A stretch of 64,000 nucleotides of DNA from Malus domestica (GCF_042453785.1 NC_091677.1:29265501-29329500); one strand, 5' to 3'. Positions 21,237 through 33,723 are shown, counted from the first letter of the stretch. A program made the numbers and translations. Notes: a model not told the origin generated them from the letters alone.

Positions 21237-24200
21237 TTATCCAGCTAGATGTCTGGAAGAAAAGGTTGGATTTTCTGTCACTTGCGTCCCAGGTCTGCTC
21301 TTCTCAAATCGAGCACGCCGAGCATATTCTTGGATCTGGCGGTCATGCTCTTTAAGCATCCGATCCACATTGTTTGAAGATGCAAATAATGGACCAGACA
21401 TGTAAATTTTGTTTCCCTTGGGCCCACGACCATGCTGCAAAAAGAATTTTGAAGAAGAATTTAGGTTCAGCTAACTGGAATAAGTATCAGAGCTCTGGCA
21501 GGATCTAGAGTATGCAATATTTGTGACACCAACTAGATAGTTTTATTGAGAAAAACAAAACTAACCATATTTGGTTCTTTAATAGAGGCCGTCTCATCTT
21601 CCATCTGACGAGAACTGGCAACTCTCTGTGTGTAATGCATCCGCTCCTGCTTTTTTGCGGATTCCTCCTGATCAAATGACCCGGGAAATCCGCCTACTGG
21701 CTTTATTGTTTCTGGTCCTGAGGGACCAGGTTTTTCTTGTTGGTCGTCGGACATCGCAGTCCTAGCCATTACTAAACCAGATAATTTCGACAAGTGGGCT
21801 CTATTTGAACTCAAAAAAGAATCATTGTGTTCCTTTCCAGACTTAGCCCGTCCAGGTCCATGGATTAGTGGTCCTGAAACTGAAGCCCTCATACTCTGCT
21901 GCTCTGCGAAATCTTTTCTAGCGTCTTTATCGCTTCGCAAATGTTTGGTTGGATCAACCAGAAAACCAGAAAGAGTTTCCCCCCTATGAGGGTTGAATAT
22001 TTCACTTCGGATCTTTGGGTTGGAATGACCTTGTCCTCTCTGTAATTGGAGAGCAAATGTCATCATAAAGAAATAAACAGAGGCAGAAGAAACATTTATA
22101 TAAGAATGACCGTGTATGTGATTGTGAACAGAGAGTAGAGAATTCAGTTTCAAAAGAAAGATCTTTGCAAGCATTTCTTCACAAGTTCGACAAAAATGTA
22201 CATCCAAAATATTTTTGTTAGAACCGTCCCCTAATATAAACACACAATGTCGAAACACAGTTCATAAATTCCTCCTCCGCCAAGCAGATATGAACTACTT
22301 GATTCAAAAGTGAATCTAGACAGTTAATACATTATGTGCCGGTAGAACAGGCTGCTACCCTCCAATGTAATGTACGTAAAATAAAATGAAAACAACAACA
22401 ATTCCTAAATAATTCTTTTTAGGTTTTAGTTTTATGGATTTTCCCTCACTTCTTCATCACATGTCTCCAATTTCATCTCCCTCTTCCTCTTCCCGTATAT
22501 TTTCCCTTACATAAAAGGAAAACTATAAACCAAACTTCTAAACATTATGAAATGGGCCCTAATTACGAGTCATGGGTGAACTAAAAGATACTCAAAACTA
22601 CAATCCGTAAATTTTGAAATTGTGGACATTTTCAAATATCCTTTTGTATACAAAACTTCAATTACAATTTTCACCAGGACTTATAGATGACTTTGGTCTT
22701 TAGCAGCTCACTTCAATGTCAAACAAAATCCTACTGCAAACACAAACATATAAAACTTAATTTTAATTACCTGCAATGACGCAATGGACTCGGAGTTAGC
22801 ATTTGTTCCTGTAACTGCTACAGGTTGTGCTCTCCTGCCCAGGTCTACCTTCTGACCCCTTCCTCCACTGGCTCCTTGCCTAAAAAAAGTGCATAAAGAT
22901 TAACCTTGTATCATCTTTGTCAAAAAGTATTAATGTATTACCAATAAGACGTACCTTCTAGCTTCTTCTTCTCGCAATTTGGCATCAATCTCTTTGCTGG
23001 GTGGGTACTTGGGCAAACTTGAAGGATCACAAGGAAAAGGCTTTGTGGTGAAAAACTGTTGAAAGAACATTCATAATTACAACAGAGAAATGATAGGCCT
23101 CTTAGATGATTAAATGAAACAGTTTCAAGGTTGTAAAGGAAAAGGAACAATTGTAAGCACAGTTTCTGAAAGATAATTTAATTCTGTTCCACACATCCTT
23201 CTCCCAGCCTAAATCAGGTACACAAACTTTTAGGAATAAATATGATATATATATATTATAACTAAAATATCAGCATTGGTACCAATTTATTTATTTTTTT
23301 TTTTTTTGCAGTTTCCAGAAAATAAAGCGTGCACACCTCATTCTTGAGAGCAATTGCAGCAGTTCCTCGATCAGCAGGGTAAAGAGAAAGTAAAATTTCC
23401 ATAAGCTGCAGAGCTGAAGCAGGAAGGTCCTTAAAAGTCTCTGCCACGCATCTTCTATAAGGTTGAGGAGGCTTGATCATTGTTGAATTTCGTAAGTGCA
23501 ATTTACGCCAATAATCCTCAGATGGTGAACCACAGAGCTTGAAAATCTTATGCAACTGTTCAACCTATAACAAGGAAATATACATAAATTAATAGGCACC
23601 ATCTGAATACGTACAGTTACTGACACATTCAATGAAAGGCTAAGCAAAATATTTTCCCACATATGTGTTTATGGTTTATCTGTTAGACGAGGGAGGAAGA
23701 AGAGAAATTAACTTTAAAGTCAAACAAATAGTGGGGGAAATGTAGCTGTGAAGAACAAGCAGCGTTGCCAATGCCTCACACTAAGTCCACAGAATATGGC
23801 TAACACTTGCCAAGGACGTAAATTGCAACTCAAATCTATGGTTCATATAAATCCCTCGAGATACATCAAGACTGTACTCTAGCTATTCCCTCACCTGATG
23901 TGTTTAATATATAGAAACTCCAAATATTCTAAGATGATAATCATATTTACATCATAAATTAAACTGTTACAATGAAAGAATTGGGCATAATTAGTCATAT
24001 ATTCAAAATCATCTGCAAGTTTAAAATAAAAATCAAGAGCTAAGAGATCAGTTCTTTATCATTTTAGTATAATGTAATGGGAATTGTTATTGGGACTCCA
24101 AACTTTCTATATTTAGAAAGAAAAATACACTTGCGAGAAGTGCAAAATGAGATTTTTGGAGTGCCAATAACAGTTCCCAATGTAATCCGTAATAACTTCA

Positions 24201-25713
24201 CAAAGACATGTCAAATGTCCAATAATGATTCAAGCTAAACCATAAGGACATAAAAATGCATGGATTCTAAGGGGGTACATTTCCTCAATATCTTACCTCT
24301 GTTTTTCCTGGCAGGATAGGCTTTCCAGCATACAATTCTCCTAGTATGCAACCAGTGCTCCATAAATCCACAGCAACACCATATTTAGAGGCTCCAAGTA
24401 AAAGTTCTGGAGGCCGATACCAAAGAGTCACAACGCGGCTTGTCAATGGAACATTGTGACGAGGATCATAATTGCTTGCCAAGCCAAAGTCGGCAATTTT
24501 CAAGATGCCATTGTTGTCAAGAAGAAGATTTGACCCCTTTATGTCACGATGCAAAATACCATGGCTATGACAGTGATCAAGACCACTTAAAAGTTGCTGC
24601 ATGTAACATTTCACCTAAAATGAAATAAAAGCAACACTACAATTAGGTATCGTACAGGGTCCCCGTTTTCCTTATGTATAAATGGGCTATTTTATTTGCA
24701 TAGATCTGCGGTAGAGACGCCCATTAAAAATGATCTGCCAATATTTCTCCTTTAGAGGAAAGTACCATAAAGATAAGAACGCAAGAGAACCGTAAGTGAT
24801 AGACTACCTGAGGTTCGGAGAACTTAATGCCTGGGCGTGATACAAGCCCTGTAAGATCATGTTCCATATACTCAAAAACAAGGTACAAGCTGCTAGATGA
24901 CCGTGCTGTGATCAATCCATGCAACTTTATTATATTGGGATGATCAAGCCTGCGCAAGAAAAGGATCTCCCTTGCCATAAACTTGACACTCTCAGAATCG
25001 AGATTATCAAATCTGACTTTTTTCAAAGCAACAAATTTATCATTCGTGACATCGCGAGCCTTGTAAACACTACTATAAGTTCCTTGGCCGATCTGAAAGA
25101 AGAAAATGCCACAATATGCAAAAAGAACAAAGATCAGGAACTGATAAATTTTAAAATGAACAAGACTAATTAACAGCATTTAGAAAACCGCCAATTTTCT
25201 TTTTCGAAATATTGTTAGTTGACTCCTTCGACAATAGCTTTAGTTATACAATAATATAAGAGACATACGTATCAAGTAAAGATTTGAACATACTTTATTT
25301 AACTTCTCGAACGTGTCAGCGCGTCGTGGTATCCATCCATTGATAGCTTCAGGGGCTGCTGCAGCGAGCCAACCTGGCCAACCTGCCGCTGTTTGCTCGG
25401 CCACCGTAGCGTTGGGAATTCTTCTCGAACCCAGATGGTCAAGAAAAGTAGCCTCAGCCTTGTCTATCTTCTTGCTCTTAGTCTGATCATATGATCGCAT
25501 TGAACCATTGACTTTCTTATCCACCAACATAACTTTCACATCCCCACCACCACCCAATCTGTCTTTAATCCAAACTGGATCCTCTCTTTTCGAAGAACCG
25601 AACCGTGAAACCTTAAGCTCGGAGTGGTGCCTTCTCGAAATCGAAGATGTCCTTTTTGGTGGGCTTTCCCGGCTATCTTCGACTGCCGACGGCTTGGTAC
25701 ATATTAAACCCAT
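21237..25713 (-). CDS. CDK-like Ser/Thr protein kinase (CRK/IBS1 type), 8 exons
   Basis: Exons on the minus strand: 25713-25294, 25092-24808, 24614-24297, 23564-23337, 23055-22955, 22879-22771, 22039-21566 and 21434-21237. All introns are GT-AG and the joined frame is 710 residues. The N terminus MGLICT is a good N-myristoylation signal with a neighbouring Cys, suggesting membrane attachment. The kinase domain spans about residues 134-425: glycine loop GQGTYSSV (142-149), Lys164 in VALKK, SESVKFMAREI in place of the PSTAIRE helix, HRDIKGSN with Asp259, DFG at 277-279, and TLWYRPPELLLG. After FFTTKPFPCDPSSLPKYPPSKE comes a long, low-complexity Ser/Gly/Lys-rich tail. This is the plant CDKC-related group that includes Arabidopsis IBS1 (about 709 aa). 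The start is the first ATG before the conserved myristoylation signal. The function is inferred from family; IBS1 is linked to priming of defence. The model looks intact. Confidence 0.93.
24079..24178. mobile_element. 100-bp hAT-type MITE in kinase intron 3
   Basis: The ends are GGGAATTGTTATTGGGACTCC and its near inverse GGAGTGCCAATAACAGTTCCC, and the element is largely palindromic. The perfect 8-bp duplication AATGTAAT flanks it (24071-24078, 24179-24186). The same family is present at 27801-27920. It lies inside the intron between exons 3 and 4 of the CDK-like kinase. Confidence 0.9.
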
Positions 25714-27119
25714 GTTGAACTAGAAACAAATATACTACCACCCACAAAACACAAAACCCTCCTCCACAAGCAAAATTCACCACCCAAAAGGGCCAAAACC
25801 AATCCAAACCTTCACAAAACCTCCTTCTTTACCCAACTCCATCACAAAGAATCTAAACCAAAGAATCAACTATCTATAATTCACCTTCCAAAGAACTCAT
25901 ACTTCACCCTATACCCACTTCACCTCACAAACATTCAATATTCACCCTACATACAACACTCAGAAAAACCCCAAAAAATGCTATTTTTGACAAATTCAAA
26001 TTCACCCAATACCCATATCCCCAAATTCAATCCAAATTTCGAATTTGGAGAAGAATCTCCAATTCTTTGATGAAAGATGAAAAAGTGAGAAAAACCCAGA
26101 AAAGCTAAGGCTTTGGGCTCAGTGCTATGGATACCAATTGGACTAGGACTGTATTTAAGTATGGAAATTTTGGAAATAGTGAGATGAAAAAACGATTGAG
26201 AAATCGATTGAGAAAGAAAGAGTGTTTAATTACCAAGAAAGTGCAGAAGCAGCAGGCTTGATTGTGGGTTGTGGCACTGGTTGGTTTGTGGGTGTATTGT
26301 TGGGTTGATTGTCCAACGCGCATTCAAAAGATTAAATATTTAATACAAAATTATTAACATAATACAGACGGCATTTACCGCCTGTTTTGCTCGGTCAACA
26401 AAACACACGTACGCATGTTTGTCTCTCTTCTCTTCTAGATCAACAGGTCTACAGTCTACTTACTCAAAGTGAAGAAAACAGCAGAAGAAACAAACAAATT
26501 AGGTGTTTACCAAAAAAATAAAAAAAACAAACAAACAAATTAGGTGTTAATAATGGGGGGTGTTTGGCTCTTCAATGCTTCCATCAATCCTTTTTTATTC
26601 AAACCCTCCCTCCCAACGAGTTACAACCCTCACTTAACTCAACTTGAGTTTCAAGTAGTAAAGTGAGATTCAAGTCCAATGAGCATAGCTAAAAAGAAAA
26701 AAAAAAGTTTTAATAAAATACTTTCAGTATTGTTCACTTTTAACGAAAATCTACATTTGTATCCACATTTAAAAAAGGTTTTTCATTATAAATAAAGTTT
26801 TTTTAGATTTTTCGTTAGTTTTTTTTTTTAAGTCATTTTTTTATGATCTGTTTCACTTTGGGGTGACTTTTTACGGAAATGATAAATTCAAGGACTAAAA
26901 TATTTAGGGATATATTAGTAAAAATAATAGTTACTTCGATGTAGCGCACGCGTGAATTTGAAAAGTCTCGTTTACAGAGTGTAGCGTCGAACCTGAAATG
27001 CATATAGCTAGATTCAACCAGTTTAACAAAACGTGCTATGGGATCTTTGAAAATCATTGTGTAATGGACTTGGCATGGTCCGAAAGTAATTTCCCGTTCT
27101 CAAGGGGATGCTTCTTAAA
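25714..27119. other. 5' leader and promoter region of the kinase; spacer
   Basis: The first 600 bases read on the minus strand are rich in CCA, CTT and TTC runs, typical of a plant 5' leader. A possible leader-intron donor (TTG followed by GTAATTAA) lies near 26230. No other gene is seen up to the hAT-like element at 27120. Confidence 0.45.
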
Positions 27120-28097
27120 CAATGTTCAAAAAATCGGCTAGGCGGCCACCTAGGCGCTGGGCAGCGGAGCCTCGACTCAATTTAGGCTAAAGCGGTTACT
27201 TAAGGCGGGGAGGATTTAGGCGGCCGACTAGGCGCTCTAGGTGCTCTAGGCGGCGTTAGGTGGCAGTCTAGGGGGCTGCAAATCATAAACTTGCTACAAC
27301 TCTCGCAACAAATCTGAAACTTTGGATGTCGTACATAGCAGCAAAGCCTCGACGATCTTCTGCAGCTTGCCATCTATGAATAAATGAGAGAGAGAGATAA
27401 GGTATTTGACATTTAATCTGAAGTGGCGCGCAGATCCATTAATTCAGTTTGAAGCTCTGGAAGGGCTCTGAAAAGGCTAGGGAAGAAGAATAAACGAAAA
27501 TGTGTAATAGAAAGGGTTTTTCAATTTTCAAAGGGTCAAAGGGTGTGATGACGTGGGACTCCACCATTGAGAATGTGAAGGAGGGGAAGTGGCACACGGT
27601 TTTGAATAAACCATCCACCACTTTTTGTCTTTTCAAAAGTTTGAGATTTATACATAATATATATATATATATAGGGTTTGAGGGATTTATAGTTTATATT
27701 ATATTATATATATATAAATGTTATATGAATTATTTGGATAATGTTTTTTTTTCTTAGACCATCAAATTATGTAGATAAAATAAATAATATATGTACATAA
27801 GGAAGTATTATTAGCACTCTAAAAATCTCATTTTACACTCCTCACAAGTGTATTTTTCTTTCCTAATATAGAAAATTTGGAATGTATAATGAGATTTTTA
27901 GAGTGCTAATAACAATTCTCGTACATAAAACATTCACATATGTATATTCTTCTATAAGAAATAACATCTTATTCAATAATTATTTACTTCTAATATAGTA
28001 AGTTTAATTAATTCATATAATATATAAGAAATTTACCTAAATCCGCCTAGGCGTCCGACTAGACCCCGACTAGCGTTTAGCGTTTTTTAGAACATTG
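27120..28097. mobile_element. hAT-like non-autonomous element with a nested MITE
   Basis: Left end CAATGTTCAAAAAATCGGCT and right end (other strand) CAATGTTCTAAAAAACGCTA. The interior is rich in GGCGGCC/CCTAGGCG-type repeats near both ends (TAGGCGGCC, CGCCTAGGCG). Flanks TTCTTAAA (27112-27119) and GTCTTAAA (28098-28105) match at 7 of 8, an 8-bp target duplication as in hAT elements. The small frames inside do not resemble a transposase. The 120-bp MITE at 27801-27920 is inserted in it. Confidence 0.75.
27801..27920. mobile_element. 120-bp hAT-type MITE nested in a larger element
   Basis: Its ends are GGAAGTATTATTAGCACTCT and its near inverse AGAGTGCTAATAACAATTCTC. The perfect 8-bp duplication GTACATAA flanks it (27793-27800, 27921-27928). 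It is the same family as the intronic copy at 24079-24178, sharing the TTATT(A/G)GCACTC ends and the AAAATCTCATTTT arm. Confidence 0.9.
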
Positions 28098-28197
28098 GTC
28101 TTAAAAGAGGATAGTTAGAGACAAAAATGGGATGATGATTTTTAAGATCCCGAAATGTAACCAGATTGGCTAGCGAGCACCAGAGTGAGCACATTAA

Positions 28198-29083
28198 GGG
28201 TGTGTTTGTTTGAGCTCGCTAGCTTTCGCTAGCTTGGACTGGACTAACTGTCACTGTAATCCTGTGTTTGTTGCACACACGGACTAGCGTTAATGAGACT
28301 CGCCTACACTAACCCCGACTAAACGATTCGCTAGAGGGGCTTCGCGAGGCCCCCCAAAATCGGGCGGACTGCTAAGACCACCTCTGTCCGCTTCGCCTCT
28401 CCTCACTTCGCCCCTCCCATCTGCTTCTTCCTCGATTCCACAACCATTTTCAAACCCATATCCCGCAAAATTCAAAACAAAAAAATATGCAGTCGTTCCA
28501 TTTTTCAAATCCAGATCCAACCTGCAAAATAGAACCCAGAAAACCGAACCCAAAAACACACACACACACAAAATCTGCAGTGGATATAAGCTTAAATCAA
28601 CGATGGGATTGACTGAAGGAAAACCAAACCCAGAAAACATGAAACTCCCTGATTGCAAACCTTCTCCATCTCCCACTTTCGAGGCAATCACACATGCACC
28701 CCAACCCCAACTCCTAAATTTTCACTTTATTTCTTGCTATGTGGTTTGATTTTGAAGGTTTGCAGTAGATTATGAAATTGTGAGAGGAAGTGAAGAGGGA
28801 GGGAGGGAGGGAGGGAGAGAGAGTCGGACAGGATAAGGAAAAGGGAAGAGACAGGGGAGAAAAAGAAGGAAATGGTTTGACCAAAATAGGCAGATTCTAG
28901 AAAACGAAAAAAATAAAAAATAAAAAGTGAATTAATTTTTATTATTTTTATTATTCTGTTTTTTAGTCCGACACTGCACCAAACGCTTCACTAAGCTAGT
29001 CCAGCTTAGTCTAGTCTAAGCCAGTCCAGCTTAGTCCCTGCAGCTAGTCCAGTCCGAGACAGTCCGGTGCAACAAACGCACCC
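28198..29083. mobile_element. Element with GGGTGYGTTTGTT ends and TAA duplication
   Basis: Left end GGGTGTGTTTGTTTGAG; right end on the other strand GGGTGCGTTTGTTGCACC. TAA lies on each side (28195-28197, 29084-29086). The length is 886 bp. Sub-terminal copies of GCTAGTCCAG/CTGGACTAG-type words occur at both ends. It contains a GGGA microsatellite near 28798-28820. A 133-codon minus-strand frame inside is Gly/Cys rich and does not resemble a transposase. PIF/Harbinger-type, non-autonomous. Confidence 0.8.
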
Positions 29084-29357
29084 TAACTGTATTAGGTTCA
29101 CTGGATTGAGGTATTGAAGCAAGTCGGTCTGATACACTCCGAATTAGTAGGCAAGATCCGTTTCCCTAAGGAAGACCTATTTGTTGACCAAGAAAGGGAA
29201 ACATATTCATACCTTGATTAGGAAAGTATCTTGAGTATTTAGGAATTCCAATCATAACATAATTGATGGCATCCCAATCTTCATCCTACAAGGAAGAAAG
29301 TATTTTCTTAGAATTTACACTAGAATTCTCCCAGCTTTACAAGGATTACTATCCTTA

Positions 29358-30619
29358 GACCAATTCCAATGGTTGGCGTTAAAGCCTAAATTTGTAGCCT
29401 ATAAAATTTAGGTTCTAGCCAAGAAACAATTTTTCCTCTTCAATGATTTTTACTTAAAATTTTAGTTCGAGATTATTACAGAATGATATTAGCTTAATTC
29501 GGTAACTTTTTTAAAAATAAAATTTATATAGATTATTCTAATTTATTTTTACAAACATTTTAAACTAAAAATATTTAAATTCCGATAAATAATAAAAAAT
29601 CACTAAACCTATGAAAGAACATAAAAAACCGTACAACCTACCCCATTATTAAACACAAATACATAGGTGGGTAGAAAGAAAAAAGGAAGAATTGTATGAT
29701 GAAAGTGAATGTTGTGTAGATGTTTGAACAAGTACATAAGTATTTATAGAGTTTTTGGGTGAATTTTGATTCAAATAATTTTTTTAATTGTTTTAGCTGT
29801 TTAATTTAATTTCTAGCCATTTGATCTCATTGTCGATCTTTGCCGTTCTATTTAATGTATTTATAAATTTGAATTTGAATTTGAACCGTTGTATCAACCA
29901 ACAATTCAACCATGTGAATTGTCAAATAAAAAAAATATTCTATTCGTCTTTCTACAAGTGGCCGATAACGTCAATAATTAGTTTCCATCCATTATCCTTA
30001 TACATACTCCAAACCTTGGAGTAAAACTCAAATTTTAAGTTCTAAACTTACCCCAACTTGGTCCAACTCTTGGGGCAAATATGAGTTAAAACTTAAAACT
30101 CATTTTTGGGTCAAATTTAGCCCATGATTCATCATGAGTTAGTGGGGCTAACCCACTATATATGCATATTTTTTTTAGTACTTATAAATTCTTTGAATCC
30201 AATGGTTAAGATCTAATTTGATCAAATCCAACAGTAAAAAAAATATCTACTAGTCCAAATTTAAATCTAACGGCTAAATTAATTAAAAAATCATATTATG
30301 TGTTTCATATTCTTTTGTACTGTTTTACGAGTTTCATGATATCGGTTTAGTGATTTTTCAATATTTATCGGAATCCAAATAAATTTTAGATTAAATGGTT
30401 CATAAAATTAAGTTAGAATAATGTACATAATTATTTTTTTTAAAGTTACTTTAAGAAGAAAAATTAAGAAGAAAAAGAATTATTCTAAATTAATTGTTTA
30501 ACAATCTCGGGCTAAAAGTTTAACCCATAAATATTAGAAGAGAACAACTGATTTTGGGTTAAAACCTAAATTTACTGGGTTGAAAATTTTAAATTTTAAC
30601 CCAAAAGTTGAAGATGATC
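29358..30619. mobile_element. Long fold-back element, GACCATCTCCAAC family
   Basis: The left end GACCAATTCCAATGG and right end (other strand) GATCATCTTCAACTTTTGGG are flanked by TTA (29355-29357, 30620-30622). Arms of about 250 bp are inverted copies: tttaaattccgataaat and tcactaaacc on the left return inverted near 30345-30370. The arms match the MITE at 63605-63985 in order and sequence. About 700 bp of unrelated spacer lies between the arms, with no coding content I can recognise. Confidence 0.7.
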
Positions 30620-30699
30620 TTAGCTCATTTTCCAACCTAAATTTGTCCCAAAAATAAGTTTTAACCCAAAAAGCTTTCTTAGCCTAATAATCTACGACA

Positions 30700-31046
30700 T
30701 TGATATTTAATCTAAATTTGCTTATCAAATTTAATGTAATAGTAATTGTATCAATCCGTTTTATTGGTAAAGATTCAACGAAGTCACTGGTGAAGAAGTA
30801 TCACTCTCCACAAGTCCATATCTCTACGTTTAAATTTGACCGGACTTCTTTCTTTTCTTTTCGTTCCACCTCCGCCACCGTCTCTCTCTTTACGTCTCAC
30901 TCTACGACTACCACCGATCCTCCACCATTATCTCTTCCGTCGTCTCTCACTTGAAGTTTGAAGCATCGCCATCGTCTCTGCCCTTCTCTCATCCTCATTC
31001 CTCATTCAGACGCTCTCCCTCAACCTTACCTGAAATTTGAAAGAAA
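30700..31046 (+). other. Possible orphan 5' leader exon
   Basis: A CT- and CCA-rich stretch (30835-31040), rather like a plant 5' untranslated exon, ends at a good donor site GAAAG followed by GTATGAGT. No coding exon of the expected gene follows within several kilobases on the plus strand. It may be the remains of a gene or a transcript without a protein. Confidence 0.3.
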
Positions 31047-32400
31047 GGTATGAGTTTATTTTTGGGGAAAATTATTCAAATTGATTCGGGGTTTCAGTGG
31101 AAATTAAGGATTTGTTAATGCATGATGAGTGAGTTAAATTCACAGGGATTTGGTTATTTATAAATATAAATGGCGTCAGCCCCTTTTTTTTTTTTTTAAA
31201 ACAATGAGAATTAATTGTGGGCTGTGGGCTCATTCAACTTTTAACGATATGAATTGTCTATTTTATAAGACACGATTCATAGATCATTTTTTGTAAAAAT
31301 TTAATTCAATCTAAAATTATTTGTCTATTTAATTGTCACGATGTAATTTCGATGTTACTTAGAATGTAGTGTTCGTCGTTTCTTTGAACTCAATTAGATA
31401 CTTCAAATATTTTCGATTTGGCTAATATTTTGCAATGATGATCTATAAGTTGCAACTTAAAAAATAGACAATTTGGATCGTTGAAATTCAATGTGGTGTG
31501 AACCACTAATTCCATTTTCTTTTATCCCTCCTTTAACACTATGTTTTGATGAGAGAAATAAACTTGGAATTTGAATAAAAGTCAGAATTAATAAATTAAT
31601 ATGCATCAATTTCCTTATTTGGATTCATAAGCATAGAAATTTAGAATTTTCATGTGGAAAAAAAACTTGGAATAATTTGGGACCTCCAATTCTCAAGTAT
31701 AATTTTCATTTAAATATGTGTCATTTCCTAATTTTTATGATTAAGAGTTTAAAAATAACAAATTCTAAATTTGTTTGGACCCAATTTTACACCATCGGCT
31801 CAAGCGATCGAGGCTGTTGAGTGAGCATGGTTCTTAACCGTCAGATAAGATAATTATCTTTTAATAAATTATCTCAATTTTCTTGTACAACGAGATAAAT
31901 AGGATGCAAATTATATCTTCAACTTGGAAGCCAGCAATGCAGTTCAATTTGATTTGGGATTCTCAGCATTTAGACGTATGCTTGGAGTCGGTTAACCATG
32001 CATGAAGGTTATCTTTTGGTTAATGGTGATATTTGATGATCACAAAAAGATAATGGTGCGGCATATTCTGAGTTGGGATGATTATTAGCACATAAGTATA
32101 TGCTAATAATCAGCATATACTCCATGGACAAGCACGGCATGGCTTAAAGTGTTTTAGCTTTGGCAATGCATGTATTTGGACGTGAAGAAGGGTGTAAACA
32201 TTGCATGGTTGTCTCAGGATGCTACGGGGAGAGTTTCAGTAGCGTACAAATTGGTCTGACATATGGCTATCATGAGTGGCAGACAAGGATCAGGATTAGC
32301 ATCAAATCCAAGGGCCAATTTAAGGATGATTATCATGAATTTTCGAATGAGGTCATTATCGTCAAGGGAATTCAATTGTGGTCAGCAAAGAATACTTCAC
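31047..32400. other. Intergenic DNA, probably repeat-derived
   Basis: AT-rich to about 31800, then more mixed sequence. No gene found. The two overlapping plus frames at 32160-32565 lack domains and probably belong to LTR-like DNA. Confidence 0.35.
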
Positions 32401-33230
32401 GAAAAGCACATGCATATCCAGTCCTATAAATACAAGACGAGTAACAACGAGAAGAGGACATCCAATTCAACACATAAATTGCCCTACGCATTCTCTCGCT
32501 CTATCTCAACAACCTTGAGATTTTTGTTTTTCCTCTTTTTGCCGACGCACCTTCAGTTTGGATAAACAACACTGTCAAGGCAACCGACGAACATCTTCAG
32601 TTTGGATAAACAGCACTGTTGCCGTAGAATCAGCCGACCGTGGAGCATCTTCAGTTTGGATAAACAGCACTGCGACAGGGTTGACTGGTTGCCTATCAAA
32701 GTTTCGTTCGAGCAGGATTTTTGAATCCTTATCGGCAAAGGTCATCTCGTTAGCCTTCTCGGCGAAGCGAGGTGTTACAAGTTATTATACTTGGCATGTT
32801 GAACGCCGAGTCGTTTATAATTGGTTATTTGCAAGTAGGTTTTAGAGTTTGGCATTTTGACGGCCGAACCACTTTCACAATCAAGACGTATATCCGTTTT
32901 GAATACTTGTGTCCTTATACTCTGGTGTCGATTCAGTGTGCTTATACTCTTACGAATGTAATCACAGTGACCGAATCCGGCGTTGACGATTTGTGAACTT
33001 CGCAGAACTAGTGGCTTTGTCTTCAAGCTCTAGAACCTGAAGGCCGAGGCGTTTTCCTTCATCGGCCACAGTCACACGATCGAGAAGTCAGCCATGCACT
33101 CAACGCAACATCAACAAATTTTACTCCTCGGCCGACGAGTTGGCATGCCCCGCATACAACAGAAGGACGTAGTTAGCTTACTAATTACTCGGTTTGCACG
33201 CCACGTAGGTTTAGTAGTTTTTAGGATCAA
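32100..33230 (+). mobile_element. Possible LTR-derived sequence with promoter
   Basis: A TATA box (CCTATAAATAC, about 32424) lies before a leader-like stretch, then GC-richer non-coding sequence that ends ttttaggatcaaca. This is the layout of a plant LTR (U3, TATA, R/U5, terminal CA). I did not find its partner LTR, a primer site or a target duplication, so a solo or truncated LTR is only a suggestion. Confidence 0.35.
32550..32672 (+). repeat. Three copies of a 25-bp motif
   Basis: CTTCAGTTTGGATAAACARC plus ACTG occurs at about 32551, 32595 and 32649, spaced 44 and 54 bp apart. The text between copies differs. It lies just after the TATA-led leader of the LTR-like region. Confidence 0.75.
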
Positions 33231-33371
33231 CAATATCCAATTCCATTGTTCTTTAAGGTTAACCAAATAAGAAAATTCACAAATTTTGAAAATAAAATCC
33301 CGTCATTTTAAAATTTCTTAGTAATCTTAAATTTCTTTATCCAAACATAGTGTAAAGTTCTGTACATGGCA

Positions 33372-33690
33372 TTTTAACCAAAATGGTGGTGAGATTAGCA
33401 TAACTCTTAAGTTTAGCCTCTGAGATTTAAAATCAAAACAAGTGGTCCATCAGTTTGCCCACCGTCAATTATCTTGGTCATTCTATGAAAAGTCTCTGAT
33501 AATAAGGATCAAAATGACAAATATACATTCAATTTAATAAACAATTGACCAAAATAATTTGACAAAATTGAGGGTGTTGTTGATACATTGGTCCTTATTT
33601 AAAGAAAAATTTTCACGAAATGATCAAAATAATTGACGGTTATAAACTCAACGAACACTTTTATTAATTTTAAATCTGAGGGAGTACCAA
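33372..33690. repeat. Dispersed repeat, copy 2
   Basis: Same family and orientation as 125-430: shared agtggtcc, tttgcccacc, and aaatgatcaaaa blocks in the same order. It lies directly upstream of the PPA6 promoter, so it could contribute promoter sequence. Confidence 0.5.
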
Positions 33691-33717
33691 TATAGGAAAC
33701 CTTTTGGCTAAAAAGCC

Positions 33718-33723
33718 TATATA
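33718..33723 (+). promoter_or_regulatory. Likely TATA box of PPA6
   Basis: CCTATATACA lies about 125 bases before the PPA6 start codon, a usual distance for a plant TATA box plus a 90-base leader. Confidence 0.55.

Noticed and set aside
28290-28691. 133-codon frame as a transposase
   Set aside because: No DDE-type or zinc-finger motifs; composition follows the GC-rich part of a non-autonomous element.
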